64,000 nucleotides of DNA from Girardinichthys multiradiatus (Eukaryota > Chordata > Actinopteri > Cyprinodontiformes > Goodeidae): the NCBI RefSeq assembly GCF_021462225.1, contig NC_061806.1:28044144-28108143 (forward strand). The letters are read 5' to 3'. Of this stretch, positions 36,287-46,560 are shown piece by piece. The translations under genes were made by a program, and so were the position numbers. A model generated the notes under the pieces. The model had not been told where the DNA came from. It searched no databases and saw only the letters and a list, made by a program, of their open reading frames with translations. The first letter of the stretch is position 1. Each line of letters begins with the position of its first letter.

Positions 36287-36644
36287 GTCAGTCAGTCTCT
36301 ACTGCTTATTCCATAGTGGGTCACAGGGAAGCTGGTGCCTATCTCCAGCAGTCTATGGGCGAGAGGCGGGGTACACCCTGGACAGGTCGCCAGTCCATTG
36401 CAGGGCAACACACAAACAAACATGCACACACTCATTCATACACCTAAGGGCAATTTAGAGAGACCAATTAACCTAACAGGCATGTCTTTGGACTGTGGGA
36501 GGAAGCCAGAATACCCGGTGAGAACCCATGCATGCACGGGGAGAACATGCAAACTCCATGCAGAAAGACCCCCAGCTGGGAATCGAACCCAGGACCTTCT
36601 TGCTGCAAGGCAACAGTGCTACCAACTGCGCCACCGTACAGCCC
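36287..36644 (-). mobile_element. tRNA-derived SINE with V-SINE-like central domain
   Basis: On the minus strand the element starts near 36644 with a tRNA-like head: A box TGGCGCAGTTGG at about 36633-36622 and B box GGTTCGATTCC at about 36593-36583. Then comes a core with GTTTGCATGTTCTCCCCGTG and CCTCCCACAGTCCAAAGACA, which I recall as the conserved segment of V-SINEs. Next are GGTTAATTGGTCTCTCTAAA and the GGCGACCTGTCCAGGGTGTA tail block. It ends in a GACT repeat. The whole is 358 bp, intact from head to tail and bounded by a perfect 12-bp duplication. The 125-codon frame on the plus strand is a chance product. Confidence 0.9.
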
Positions 36645-36656
36645 TCCAGGTGAACA
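36645..36656. repeat. Target-site duplication of the SINE (right copy)
   Basis: TCCAGGTGAACA, identical to 36275-36286. Confidence 0.93.
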
Positions 36657-37236
36657 CTGAGGTATTTATACTCCTCCACCACCTCCACTTATTCTCTGGA
36701 AATAGTGTTTGACCTAGCAGAGCTAAAATTTGCTTTGTTCACAATGAAGATCAGATGATTGTTTCCACACCATGCCACAAAGCGATCCACCACCTTCCTG
36801 TACTCAGCTTCTTGTCCATTTCTGATCCACCCCACGACTGCATAATCATCTGAGTTTTTCTTCAGATGACAGGAATGTGTCTTGTCTTGGAAGTTGAGGT
36901 GTACAGAGTGAAAAGGAATGGTGAGAAGACAGTCCCCTGTGGTGCTCCTGCGTTGCTGACTACTTGATTAGACACATGATCCTTCAGTCTTACAAGGTGT
37001 GGTATGCTTGTCAGGTAGTCTTTGATCCAGGAGATTGTTGAGGCCCCCTCCTAAGTCTTGGACGTTCTGACAAAGCAAATCAGTGTTAATGCACTGGATA
37101 AATCAAAGAACATGATCCTCACAGTGCTGCCTGTTTTGTTCAGATGACAGTGGATCTGTTGAAGGTGTATGATGGCCTCTTCATCTCCAACTCCATAGTA
37201 CGAAAGAGTCAAGTGGAACCACATCAGGTGAGTCAT
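36657..37236 (-). pseudogene. Rex1-like LINE RT, central part
   Basis: Read on the minus strand from 37236. An AIIHLQQIHCHLNKTGSTVR block and IMFFDLSSA (first catalytic Asp region) are followed by WIKDYLTSIPHLVRLKDH. Then come GAPQGTVFSPFLFTLYT and, after frameshifts, KNSDDYAVVGW (catalytic Asp pair) near 36855-36825. It ends with VYKYLSVHLE at the SINE boundary. Frameshifts and stops are scattered through it. The 5' part, including the endonuclease, is absent. Confidence 0.8.
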
Positions 37237-40186
37237 CTTCCAGTCTGTTTAGTCACCTCAACAGATGAACCAAAGTCTCAGTTGTTGGACAAACGGTGAA
37301 TTATGGGGACTTCAGTGAGTTCAACGTGACCTCACTTCCAGAGTAAGTTTTTCATTGTTTATCTCCTTGTCTGTAAAAAGACAAACAACAAGGCAGAACC
37401 AGAATATGATGGTTGTAATTAAATGTTAATTTATTCCCTGCTTACTTACTGCTTCATGTTGTGCAACCATAACTCCTGAGTAATTAAAAGATAACCTTGT
37501 ATTCAAGGTCAATATTTTCTCACTTATACTCAAATGGAAATGCACACAACTAAACAGAAACTGTGAAAGCCAAGGCTGCAGAGCTGCGTGTTTTATTCAT
37601 GCATTTATAGTCTAAGGTAAATTTATCCTGCAGTAAACACACCATATGGCTTCCTGCTGTAAATTGTTCTGATCATTGATTAATTGATTTATTCACTGTA
37701 AATACAGTCAGTGATCGGAAAAATCTGAGCATTTGGAGCAGAATCTTTTATAAAGCAGTAATGCAGCAACTCAGGGTTTGCTTGGAACAATAACATGTTG
37801 AGGAAAACAGCTGTGAAGGAGATATGTTGTGTCTCATAACCTTTCATTTTGATATAAAACTTTCCTCCACCAAATCACCACAGGCATGGCCTCGGAAAGG
37901 TAAAGGTGGGTTCAACACAAGGAACTCGGAGCAGATCACTGTGCTGTAAATATGACCCACAGGGAATACCACCTCAGACAGCACGAACGCCAGAGGTCCA
38001 CAGTTCCACCCATCTGCAAATTTTCCATGTTTCACACCTGATACTACAGAATGAATACTGGATGCTGGGGTTGGGACATTTCTCAGGTTCTTCATCTTCT
38101 GATCCCATCTCATCTGCAGCTACTGCTCCTAAATGATGGAGTGGTACACCGATCCATGAAAGAAATTCCATGTTCACAGCTCCGAGACTTTGAAGGAGCT
38201 GTAGAACCAACTCTTCATCATGTCAGTCCATACAGCGGAACAGCTTGGTTCTTCATCTGGTTATATTATTGTTGAGTTTATGTCTCTGTTAATTCTGTCG
38301 GACCTTAGTGACGTCCCTGCTTGTATCTTCACTGTGTTCAGAAACAGTTTTATGAATCAGCAGGTTCTGCAGAGTTCACTTTCTCTTAGAACGCGCTCAG
38401 AGTTCAGCTCACATAAGATTAAACCTGAATCGTTCGTGCTTATACTTCACCAGAAACATTCTAAGCTTAACTCAGGGACACTCCAACATGAACCAGTTTA
38501 TGTTCAGTTATCAGGCTTTCCTGAGATGAGGTCTTCTGCTATAATGTCCTAACAGTTGGTCAGTGTTGAAGGTGTGAGCAGATCCAGTCCAACAACATGT
38601 GGGACAGAGGCCGTGTTTGAGTGGACAATGTGGGACAATGGGGGACAGGTTCACATGTCTTCTGAAAGCAAGTCAAACGTTTGATATCCAACTTAAAACA
38701 TAAGCAGTAAATATGGATTTTTTTTAAGTTCATGTCACAGAAGCTGACAGCACCAATCCATCATTCAGTTCATAGCATTTCATACCACAGCCAAATGTCA
38801 CTTCACCTTCTGCACTTGAGGTTGAAGCTTCCATTGAAATGTCTTTGAGGAAGAGTTATTGCTCTGTCTTTCTGGGTTTTGTAGTTTTTGGGCACATTTT
38901 CTTCTCTTTCGGATTGTTGCCTTGATACAAACAAAACTACCTGGATTGTAAAGACTTTTTCTCTAAAATACCTGGTTGGGTGGAGCTGAAGGTGGAAAAC
39001 ATTAACAGATTAACCTGGACTTCACCCCTAACTTAGTTTGACTGACCACAAACACAGCTGCTAGTGCAGAGCTGTTCATTGGAAACCAAACATCAACAGG
39101 TGTCTGTTGTGCAGTTTGACTTTGAAAAACTGATTGAAATGCAAGAAATCATCTCAGTTTCTAAGACAGACAGAAACATCCTAAGATGCCATGCACTCCT
39201 GCACAACATGGTACACCTGGTCACTCGATGATGAGATCATTGTGTTAGTAAATGAATATAAACATGTTCTATACAGAAGGCTCTTTGCTGTCTTATTAAT
39301 ACTTGCATGATTGTCTCATGTTTCCTCTATATGTGTATAAACTAAATTTAAAGCTGCCATTAGTCACTCAGGTTTCTGTTTTTATTGTCAGATTTAAAAT
39401 AAGTTAAAATCAGCTAATTAAGAGTTTGGTACTGATTTCAGTCACTGCCAAGCATGAACAGGGACAAACTTAGCTGATGCATCCTGCACCCAGGTAACAT
39501 ATAGACAATGTTTGTACTATTAATGCAGCTTAACCTACCATTCATACCACTGGTCGATTTAGGTACAAAGTAATCTTGAATACCAACAGGTTTCTGGTTG
39601 ACTGGAAGTAATGTCAATGTTTTCAGAAGTCCTGCCAGCGGTCCTAACTTCTGATCTGTGATGGGAGCTAAAGATTATGGTGATGGCAAGGAGGTTTTCC
39701 AACCTCAAAGACTTGGAGCTCATCACCAAAGTTAAATAACTGAAAACAATGTAAGAATGTGCTCAGCAAATATAAGACATATTTGAGTGTATAAAGATTT
39801 TTCCAAGATGGGATAAGTGACTTTTGACATGCCATTTTTTTTATTAAAGTTTAATAGTTTTTTTTAAACTGAACATTGTTTTATTATATTGACTGAGTTG
39901 ATGACTGAGAGCAAAAGCAGCAACACAATGAGAGAAATTGTGAATGTCTGAGAAACAGCTTATGTTCTGAAAGAAAAGTGGGAATCAGACTTCTGACAGA
40001 AATAAACCCCAGCAGATCTAAAGTGACTCCACAGCATGACTTTCAGTATGACTGTGGGGTTTAGCTGAGATGAGACTTTAAGCTTATGGCTGATAACACT
40101 GTATGCTCTTTCAAAACATGGTTTAAATCAGACTCAAGCTGCAATTCAGGAACACAACTGAAGCACAGCAACATCCCTCTCCAAGC
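37237..40186. other. Non-coding DNA, no confident gene
   Basis: No supported exon. At 39670-39740 the plus strand reads MARRFSNLKDLELITK, vaguely like the C-terminal part of a Tc1 transposase, but too short to call. Confidence 0.4.
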
Positions 40187-40895
40187 GACATGAGTCCCAC
40201 GGCAGCATCAGTGGGTATGTCCCAATTCAGGGGCTGGATCCTTCGAAATATCCAGCCCAGTCTACGTGCGCTGGATCCTTCGTCGACCGCTAAAACCACG
40301 GAGGCCAGAAGTGAGCAGCTCCAAATTGGGACAGTCTAGCCTCAGTGCCGGGAAGGCTGGTGAGGCAAGCCGGCAGTTACTACGGCGGGAGCAGAAAACT
40401 CCAAACACGTCGGAGCACGTTTGAAATTAAGCGATGTCTTGATAAATCAAGCAGATATTTCACATCTACACAGTTATATTCATGCACTAAAAACATTGTA
40501 GAAGTTAATTTGTGTCACAGAAAGTGTAATTTTCCACAATTTACTCACAGCTTTTGCTGCTATGGTCCGCCATGGCTTCCCCTGCTTGACCAATCCGCTT
40601 CGACCCGCAATGAATCATGGGAAATGATGGTTCGTGAAGGATACTCACGACCCATCCTTCAAATCGGGCAAAAGAAGGATACATTTGTCAGCCGCAATTG
40701 AAGGAGCCTTGGAAGGATTCATGAATTGGGACAGCCTTCATCGCCATGCTGTGACGTAATCGGCCTACAAATACGGCCTTCGAAGGATGCAGTCCCTGAA
40801 TTAGCACATACGCAGTCCCAGACTAACATAAGTCCCACAGCAACGTAAGTCCAACACTGACATAAATCCCACAGCAATGTCAGTCCCACAAAAGC
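40187..40895. repeat. Short tandem array of an AGTCCCACAGCAACATC-like unit, split by a MITE
   Basis: Imperfect units such as ATGAGTCCCACGGCAGCATC (left of the element) and ATAAGTCCCACAGCAACGTA, ATAAATCCCACAGCAATGTC and CAGTCCCACAAAAGC (right of it) show a unit of about 20-35 bp. The 600-bp element at 40213-40812 sits inside the array. Confidence 0.7.
40213..40812. mobile_element. 600-bp non-autonomous DNA element (MITE-like)
   Basis: The ends are inverted copies of about 33 bp: left GTATGTCCCAATTCAGGG then CTGGATCCTTCGAA; right, read inverted, GTATGTGCTAATTCAGGG then CTGCATCCTTCGAA. Subterminal AATTGGGACAG words occur at about 40325 and 40725. CAGT flanks both sides (40209-40212, 40813-40816) as a possible 4-bp duplication; because the site lies in a tandem array this is not certain. 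No transposase is encoded; the 118-codon frame at 40345 shows no domain. The superfamily is undetermined. Confidence 0.75.
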
Positions 40896-41241
40896 AGAAA
40901 GCTTATTAGGTTCATGGTGAGTGCGAGGACTGAGGGGGGAAGCTGATCCTGGCAGCACAGAGATGAAAGAGTCTGAAAGGCTGAAGATAAGTTTTGAGGT
41001 CTGAGAAGGGTTTGGTATCTTGATGTTTGTAGGACAACGGGCAGGCAGGGATTGCCTGGAGATGGAGGAGCTGTTTGAGTTGTTCTGGTTTGTTCCTGTG
41101 CAGGAGTGTTTTCTGTGAGGATTGTTAAGGAAGGTTTGGCTTGGTGTGGAAACCAGTGAGAAGTCCTCAGCATGGGGAAATGCTGAGACCACAAGGAGGT
41201 GACCTTGAGAGAAGGACACCAAAAACATTAACTTAGAAATA

Positions 41242-41276
<35 letters not shown>

Positions 41277-43158
41277 AATACATATAGTGGAGGCCAGTCA
41301 ATTGTATCAATTCCTTAATCCTCCAGGAACTGCCTGCATACATGCCTACCACATGAGACTGAGTGTTATAATGCTCCAGGAGGGACCCAAGATCCAATGC
41401 AGCAATGAAGGGTCTAACATGGGTCTAAGGATTTCATCCTGATACCTAATGACAGTCACGGTACAAGTCTGTGAATCCCTCCATAGATATACCAACACTG
41501 ACCAACCACCAGACTGATTATGCTGAACAATGTAGCAGGCAGCATAACGTTCACCACAGCTTATCCTGCTTATCCTGTTCTTCCTTGCAGAAAGGATCAG
41601 ATATCGGTCCTACTAATAGGTTAATGACCTGCAACAGCCCTGTCCAGTTATTCTAGATTCACTGCCTATCTCTTGGAGTCTCCTTTGTGCTTTTGAAACT
41701 GTGTTGGGAGACACAGCAAACGGTACATATTGATGTACCATCCTGGTGGTGTTGGACAGCCTGTGCAACCTCTGTAGGGTCCAGGAATCACCTCATGCTA
41801 CCAGTAATGATAATGACCCCGATCAAATGTAAAACTACAAAAAAAGTCCAAAAAACAGGAGGGAGAAACTGTCCTGTTTTAACCCTCTAGTGCACCTGTT
41901 GTTAATGTCATTAACACCCAAACAACTGACACTGATTAATAACCCCCTCTACTGTTTGAAAGACCACATCAGTATACCAGAAGTTTCAAACTTGAGATTA
42001 TAGTCTGATCAAAAGGTGCTCCTTTCCTTTTTTTTTGACCAGCATTTATATGTATATACATACAACTAGAACCTCTTTGGTTCCAACTCCATGTGCAGGA
42101 AGCTTCTCAGTCTCCACTCAACCTGAGCCATCAGGTCTGCAATAGCCAGTTGAGGTGTTTAACAAGTCATAAAGGTTTTCAATCTAAAAGTTACATTATT
42201 TGGAAACTTTTCTACAGGGTTGATGATCTGCAGAGAGGATGCGGCTTCTGCAGCTGTGGACCACCAGGACGAAGCCCTGTGTGTGAACTGCTTCAAACAA
42301 GCCAATGATTGGTGGTTCTGGTATAATCTAGTTTCCTAATGAGATGTTGTTTACATTGGTAGCAGAGCAGCAGGTGGGTTTGTTTCTTCATGGGTGCAGA
42401 CACACACTCTCTCAGCAGCTGCTGTATTTAACTGTGTGATGGTGTGTGTTATGTAAACTGGCAGCTTTGACTTCCATTTGCATGTGATTTGCGTATGAGT
42501 TTCCAGTCAGATGGGGGTTTGAATTCAGATCTATCAGTCTGTTTAAAGATAGCATCTGTGAGAGCAACCTTCCTGAATCTTTTTGTTCAGATTTGGTGAA
42601 ACCTGTGTCAGTACAGTTTAGCTCTGCTGTTATTTTTGGCTGTATCTGATCTGGATTTCATTCTCCTCAGATGGTTCTGCTAAATGTCGTCAATAACCTT
42701 CTGTTCACCTTTGTTTGATTTTGAGGAGAACTCAGATTTGAACTAAAATGCTTTTATTTCTGCTGTTATATTATTCTACAAACTGAGACAGAATGAGTTT
42801 TTTAACTTTGGTGTATCTGGATATCAGAAACAGGCCCAAGCTCAGGTCAAACCAAACTGCCACCTTCCCAGGATTCTGTCCTCGGTTTGTTCTCTTTTAA
42901 TAGGTAATCTTTCTCAGGTGATCTATGACCTCTGAAATAAAGACAAACTTTAGTTTAAAATACTGCTTGTCCGACTGAAAGACTTCACTAAAGAAAACCA
43001 CCTTCTGAGTGTAATGTTTTCTGGAGAGGAGGTTTGAGATTGTGCATAAAAATGTCAAATGTCTTGATCAAAAGGTTAACCTACAAGAAGAACTAAACTT
43101 CTTACAGAGAGAACATTTTCAGTCTTTAGATGAAGAGCTCTAAACAGGTAATAGGTGT
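40896..43158. other. Non-coding DNA with an AT tract, no gene seen
   Basis: Contains only the (AT)n tract listed separately. The 175-codon minus-strand frame at 41246 has no recognised motif. Confidence 0.4.
41244..41274. repeat. (AT)n microsatellite
   Basis: An uninterrupted AT run of about 15 units. Confidence 0.93.
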
Positions 43159-44622
43159 TGTTGGGGCCATCCATTTTGGTCGCACATTTTGATGCACGCA
43201 GCTCAACAGACGTCGCAGCTCTGACGTCACTGGGAGTATAAACCGGCTGAGATACAGAGTCTCGGGGCCATTTCCCACCTGTCACAGGACAGCGCCTAGG
43301 AGGCGCATATCTGGAGAAACAAAGCTCGCAGGCGAACCTTTGCTCCACAAGGCCATTCCCGGAAGAGCTTGAAAGCTGGAAATCTGTCTGATACGAGAAG
43401 ATCAGAGGATTTATTTGCCGATCGAAGACCGCGCCACACCCGGCGCAGGTGAAAACCTACAGAGGTTCTATGTCCAAGGAGAAGAGTTTCCTCCTTGTGT
43501 ATGCTGTCGACTAAAGGTTCTTCATCTTTTCCCCTCCTGGACGGATGAGAAGTTACCGTTTTTTTTTCCTTAATTCGATCACGGACGCGTGATCCCCCTC
43601 CCCTCCTTTTCTTCAGACTTGATCCATCCTGAACCGGTGGAGAGAAGAAATCAACTTCAAAGTAATTTCGTTCTTTTCATAGTAAACCGGATAGGTGCAT
43701 TTAGAGGTCTGGGCAGGATGAGGCAGTTAAGGTGATGTAGGATCACCAGTAGTTAATCTAAGGTATTAACTTGTTGCATGCAATACTGATTGAATTATGC
43801 TATGCTGAGCTGTGTTTTGATTTGCTGCGCAAGTGCTGCTGAATTGTGCATGGTTAATGTTTTGTCCGGCTGATCCCAAATCAGCCAGGAGTTAGAAGTT
43901 GGACTTTTAAAAGTTTTTCATTCAAAGCAACTGCGGTCTGGGCCTCGCCCAACCACTCTTTCCAGTTTATAGCTGGAGATTTTCCACTGAGTTCCCGCCT
44001 CAGAGTTTTGTCAAGATTTGGGGCGATCAGCTGGTTGTGGCTAAAGGGGCGTAGCCCCACCGTTTCATCAGCTGATCGCTGCAATCGAGACATCAACACG
44101 ACAGGAGGATCTCTTTCCATTTAACCCAAATTACACATTTTGTCCATAAAACTGCTGGTTTGATCTTCATAGACACTAAATGCATGTATATTTTTCTTTT
44201 ATTATTATTGTTAGGTAGTCATTTTTATTCCCTTTGTGTAGAACGGTGCTTGTTAGTTAGGTGAAGGTTTTTGGACCAGAATAATGGTATATCAGGATTA
44301 TTTGGCTTCAATAAATCTTCATATATATAATTAAGAGAAGCGTTTGTGTTTATTTTGTGCAAGAGTGATTTATCTGTCAAAACAAAGTTGAAGTTCCCCC
44401 ACCTTCGGTGAAGTGGTTGAATAAACAGTGACAGTTTGTGGTTTTGGTTAATAATTTGTAATTATTAAAGAGCTTTGAGCCCATAATCACAACACCAGAT
44501 GATATCTCTGATTTCTATTCGTAAGTGATGATTGTTGGTTAAGAAATTAATATTTTTCAAATTATTATTTTAAATTATGATTCTTGATGAATATTAATTA
44601 ATCAGTAACCATAATCCTTACA
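43159..44622 (+). mobile_element. Solo LTR (longer copy) of an ERV/LTR retrotransposon
   Basis: A 1,464-bp unit with TG...CA ends (TGTTGGGGCC to CCTTACA), flanked by a perfect 4-bp duplication GTGT (43155-43158 and 44623-44626). It matches 20061-21372 along its whole length. It has a perfect CRE-type palindrome TGACGTCA at 43222-43229 and GTATAAA at 43236-43242, only about 80 bp from the left end. Two AATAAA signals lie near the right end (44310-44315 and 44420-44425). No gag, pol or env sequence adjoins it, so it is most likely a recombined solo LTR. A 4-bp duplication fits several ERV and Gypsy lineages, so the lineage is unassigned. Confidence 0.85.
43222..43242 (+). promoter_or_regulatory. 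LTR promoter motifs: CRE palindrome and TATA box
   Basis: TGACGTCA is followed 6 bp later by GTATAAA. The order and spacing fit a CREB/ATF-responsive LTR promoter. The motifs are absent from the other LTR copy because of the 193-bp deletion. Activity is inferred, not shown. Confidence 0.6.
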
Positions 44623-44626
44623 GTGT

Positions 44627-45844
44627 ACATAATTCAGCTCAAGGGTCTCTAAGATTTAATCCCCTTTATAAAAACAAGGTTCTCACCACATTAAGGAGCT
44701 GTGTTTTTTTTAGAGTTGATCTAAACTCAGTTTTCATCATGAGCAGCTCAGATGATGATGCAGTTTAATCTGGAACTATCACCAGTAAAAAATCTGCCCT
44801 AAGGCAACTGCACACCATTGTAACCTTCTAGGATTCAGCTGGTTTTCACATTAGACATCTGTAAAGCAATCAGTGACCTGAGAAAATCAGAACCTTCTTT
44901 CTGAGTTTCAGCTTTCTGCGGAGTTCAGCTGAAGAAAATTCAGTAACCAGCATCTAACTGAGCTCCATCATCACTGTTAGGGTTGGTTAAACCAGAGGAA
45001 CCACCTGAGGCCTCACAGAAAAACACTTAATTAAGTGCCTTCTGCACTCTGGGTTCTAACACCTCTGCTCACCCTCTGCTCACCAGAGGGTGAGCAATAA
45101 AAGATAGGCAGGAAATGAACCAGGAATCATTTAGGAAATGGGAATAAAGAAATAAAAGAAGTTGCAAAATGGAAGAGAAGCTGCATGGAAATGCGACAAG
45201 AGGGCGGAGTGAAGAAGTAGGTGAGCAGGAGGGAGCAGAAAATGATGGGAAAATGAGTAAAAAGGCAAAACAAAGATGGAGGAGGGAGGGATAGATGAGA
45301 GGAAGAGACAGTGAGAGCCCTGGGCAGGTAGGAGTCGAGGAGAAGAGACAAAGATGTAAGGAGACTGAAAGTAAAAGAAAGCAGGATGATCTCAGCTCCA
45401 TCAGGACCTAAAACACAATTCCTAGAGTAAACACAGCTAACAAGACTCTGAATCAGACAATAAATTAATGAGATGGAGGAGAGGACACACGTTATGCTTC
45501 CTTTCAGCTGGAGGGTGGAGTGCTGACAACTCCTGATAGAGCCGTTCTAATGGGAGCAGATGATGATTGACAGCCATGGAGTAGGATGACAGCACATAAA
45601 GTTCGCATTAGCTCTCACACTGACACATAGGGACGATGCAGAGAGGCAGGTAGATGATAGTAACCAGATAAAATGTCAAAAAGACTTGAAGAGAGGTTTG
45701 AGAGTCAGAATAAAGAAGCTAGATACAGAATGAGAGACCAACAAAGCAACCAGAGATGACAGTGTGAGACAGGAAACCTTTCAGCTGTTGATCAACAAGT
45801 ACATCAGTCTTCATCCAAAGTTAGAAAGAATGTAACATATGTGA
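44627..45844. other. Non-coding DNA, one short hairpin, no gene seen
   Basis: AG-rich unique sequence from about 45160 to 45400 gives open frames on the minus strand that are Ser/Leu/Pro-rich and not convincing. One perfect hairpin is listed separately. Confidence 0.4.
45066..45096. other. Perfect 13-bp hairpin with 5-nt loop
   Basis: Arms TGCTCACCCTCTG (45066-45078) and its exact reverse complement (45084-45096) flank the loop CTCAC. Confidence 0.85.
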
Positions 45845-46560
45845 ACCAGACTACAGGTTTCATGGTGGTTTCTAGAAGCTGTAAAAGCAGAATGGGAGGC
45901 AGTTCTTTGTTATCAGGCTCCTCTCCTGTGGAACCAACTCCCAGTTTAGGTCTGTGAGGCAGACACACTGTCTACGTTTAAGGCTGGGCTTAAAACTTTC
46001 TTCTTTGAAGGTTATACTGAGAGTCGCTTAGGTTATAGGCTTAGGCTGCTGGAGGACATACTGACCACTCTTCCTCCCTCTGCTACTTTCTCCTACTACT
46101 CTCCGATTGTGTATTATCTGTGGTTATTGCTGACATTAACTTTTTGTTATCTCTCTGTTTTTTTCCTCTCATAGAAGCAACACCCAGCCTGGTGTTTCTG
46201 TGTTCTATCGAGTTTCTTTCTGAGAAAAACTCCAAAGAGAAGCTAATGTTGCACTTAACTCTGCATACTCTAGATTCTCCTGGTCCAGTGTTTTGTGTTT
46301 TTTTTTTGTCCTTTTAACCCCCTACTTAGTTGCATCAGATGACCTCTCATATTAAGTCTGGTTCTAACTAACTGGCATTATAATCAGAATCTGATTGTTC
46401 TGTACTATAATCATAATTGAATTGGACTGAATTGGATCTGAATTGGATCGTTGGATCTGAATGTATCTGTATGACTGGACTATGTTGAAATGAACTGGTT
46501 TAAAGTGAATTTGAACTGAATTACATTCTGAATAACTGGTTATGAATTGCATTGGTTAGT
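45845..46560 (+). repeat. L2-type LINE 3' fragment (RT end and 3' UTR)
   Basis: The segment resembles 21940-22560 of the LINE at 17-23 kb. It has CTACAGGTTTCATGGTGGTT, then TATCAGGCTCCTCTCCTGTG, GAACCAACTCCCAGTTTAGG and CTTAAAACTTTC, followed by 3' UTR text and a tail rich in GAATTGGA-type words (46415-46560). It is 5'-truncated and has no usable frame. Divergence is higher than in the nested copy. Confidence 0.82.

Noticed and set aside
36335..36712. 125-codon plus-strand frame
   Set aside because: It is antisense to the tRNA-derived SINE and includes its tRNA-like head.
39670..39800. Possible Tc1 transposase C-terminal relic
   Set aside because: Only about 16 residues (MARRFSNLKDLELITK) look family-like, with no catalytic motif or terminal repeat nearby.
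40719..41246. 175-codon minus-strand frame
   Set aside because: No motif or splice context, and it overlaps the MITE end and tandem array.
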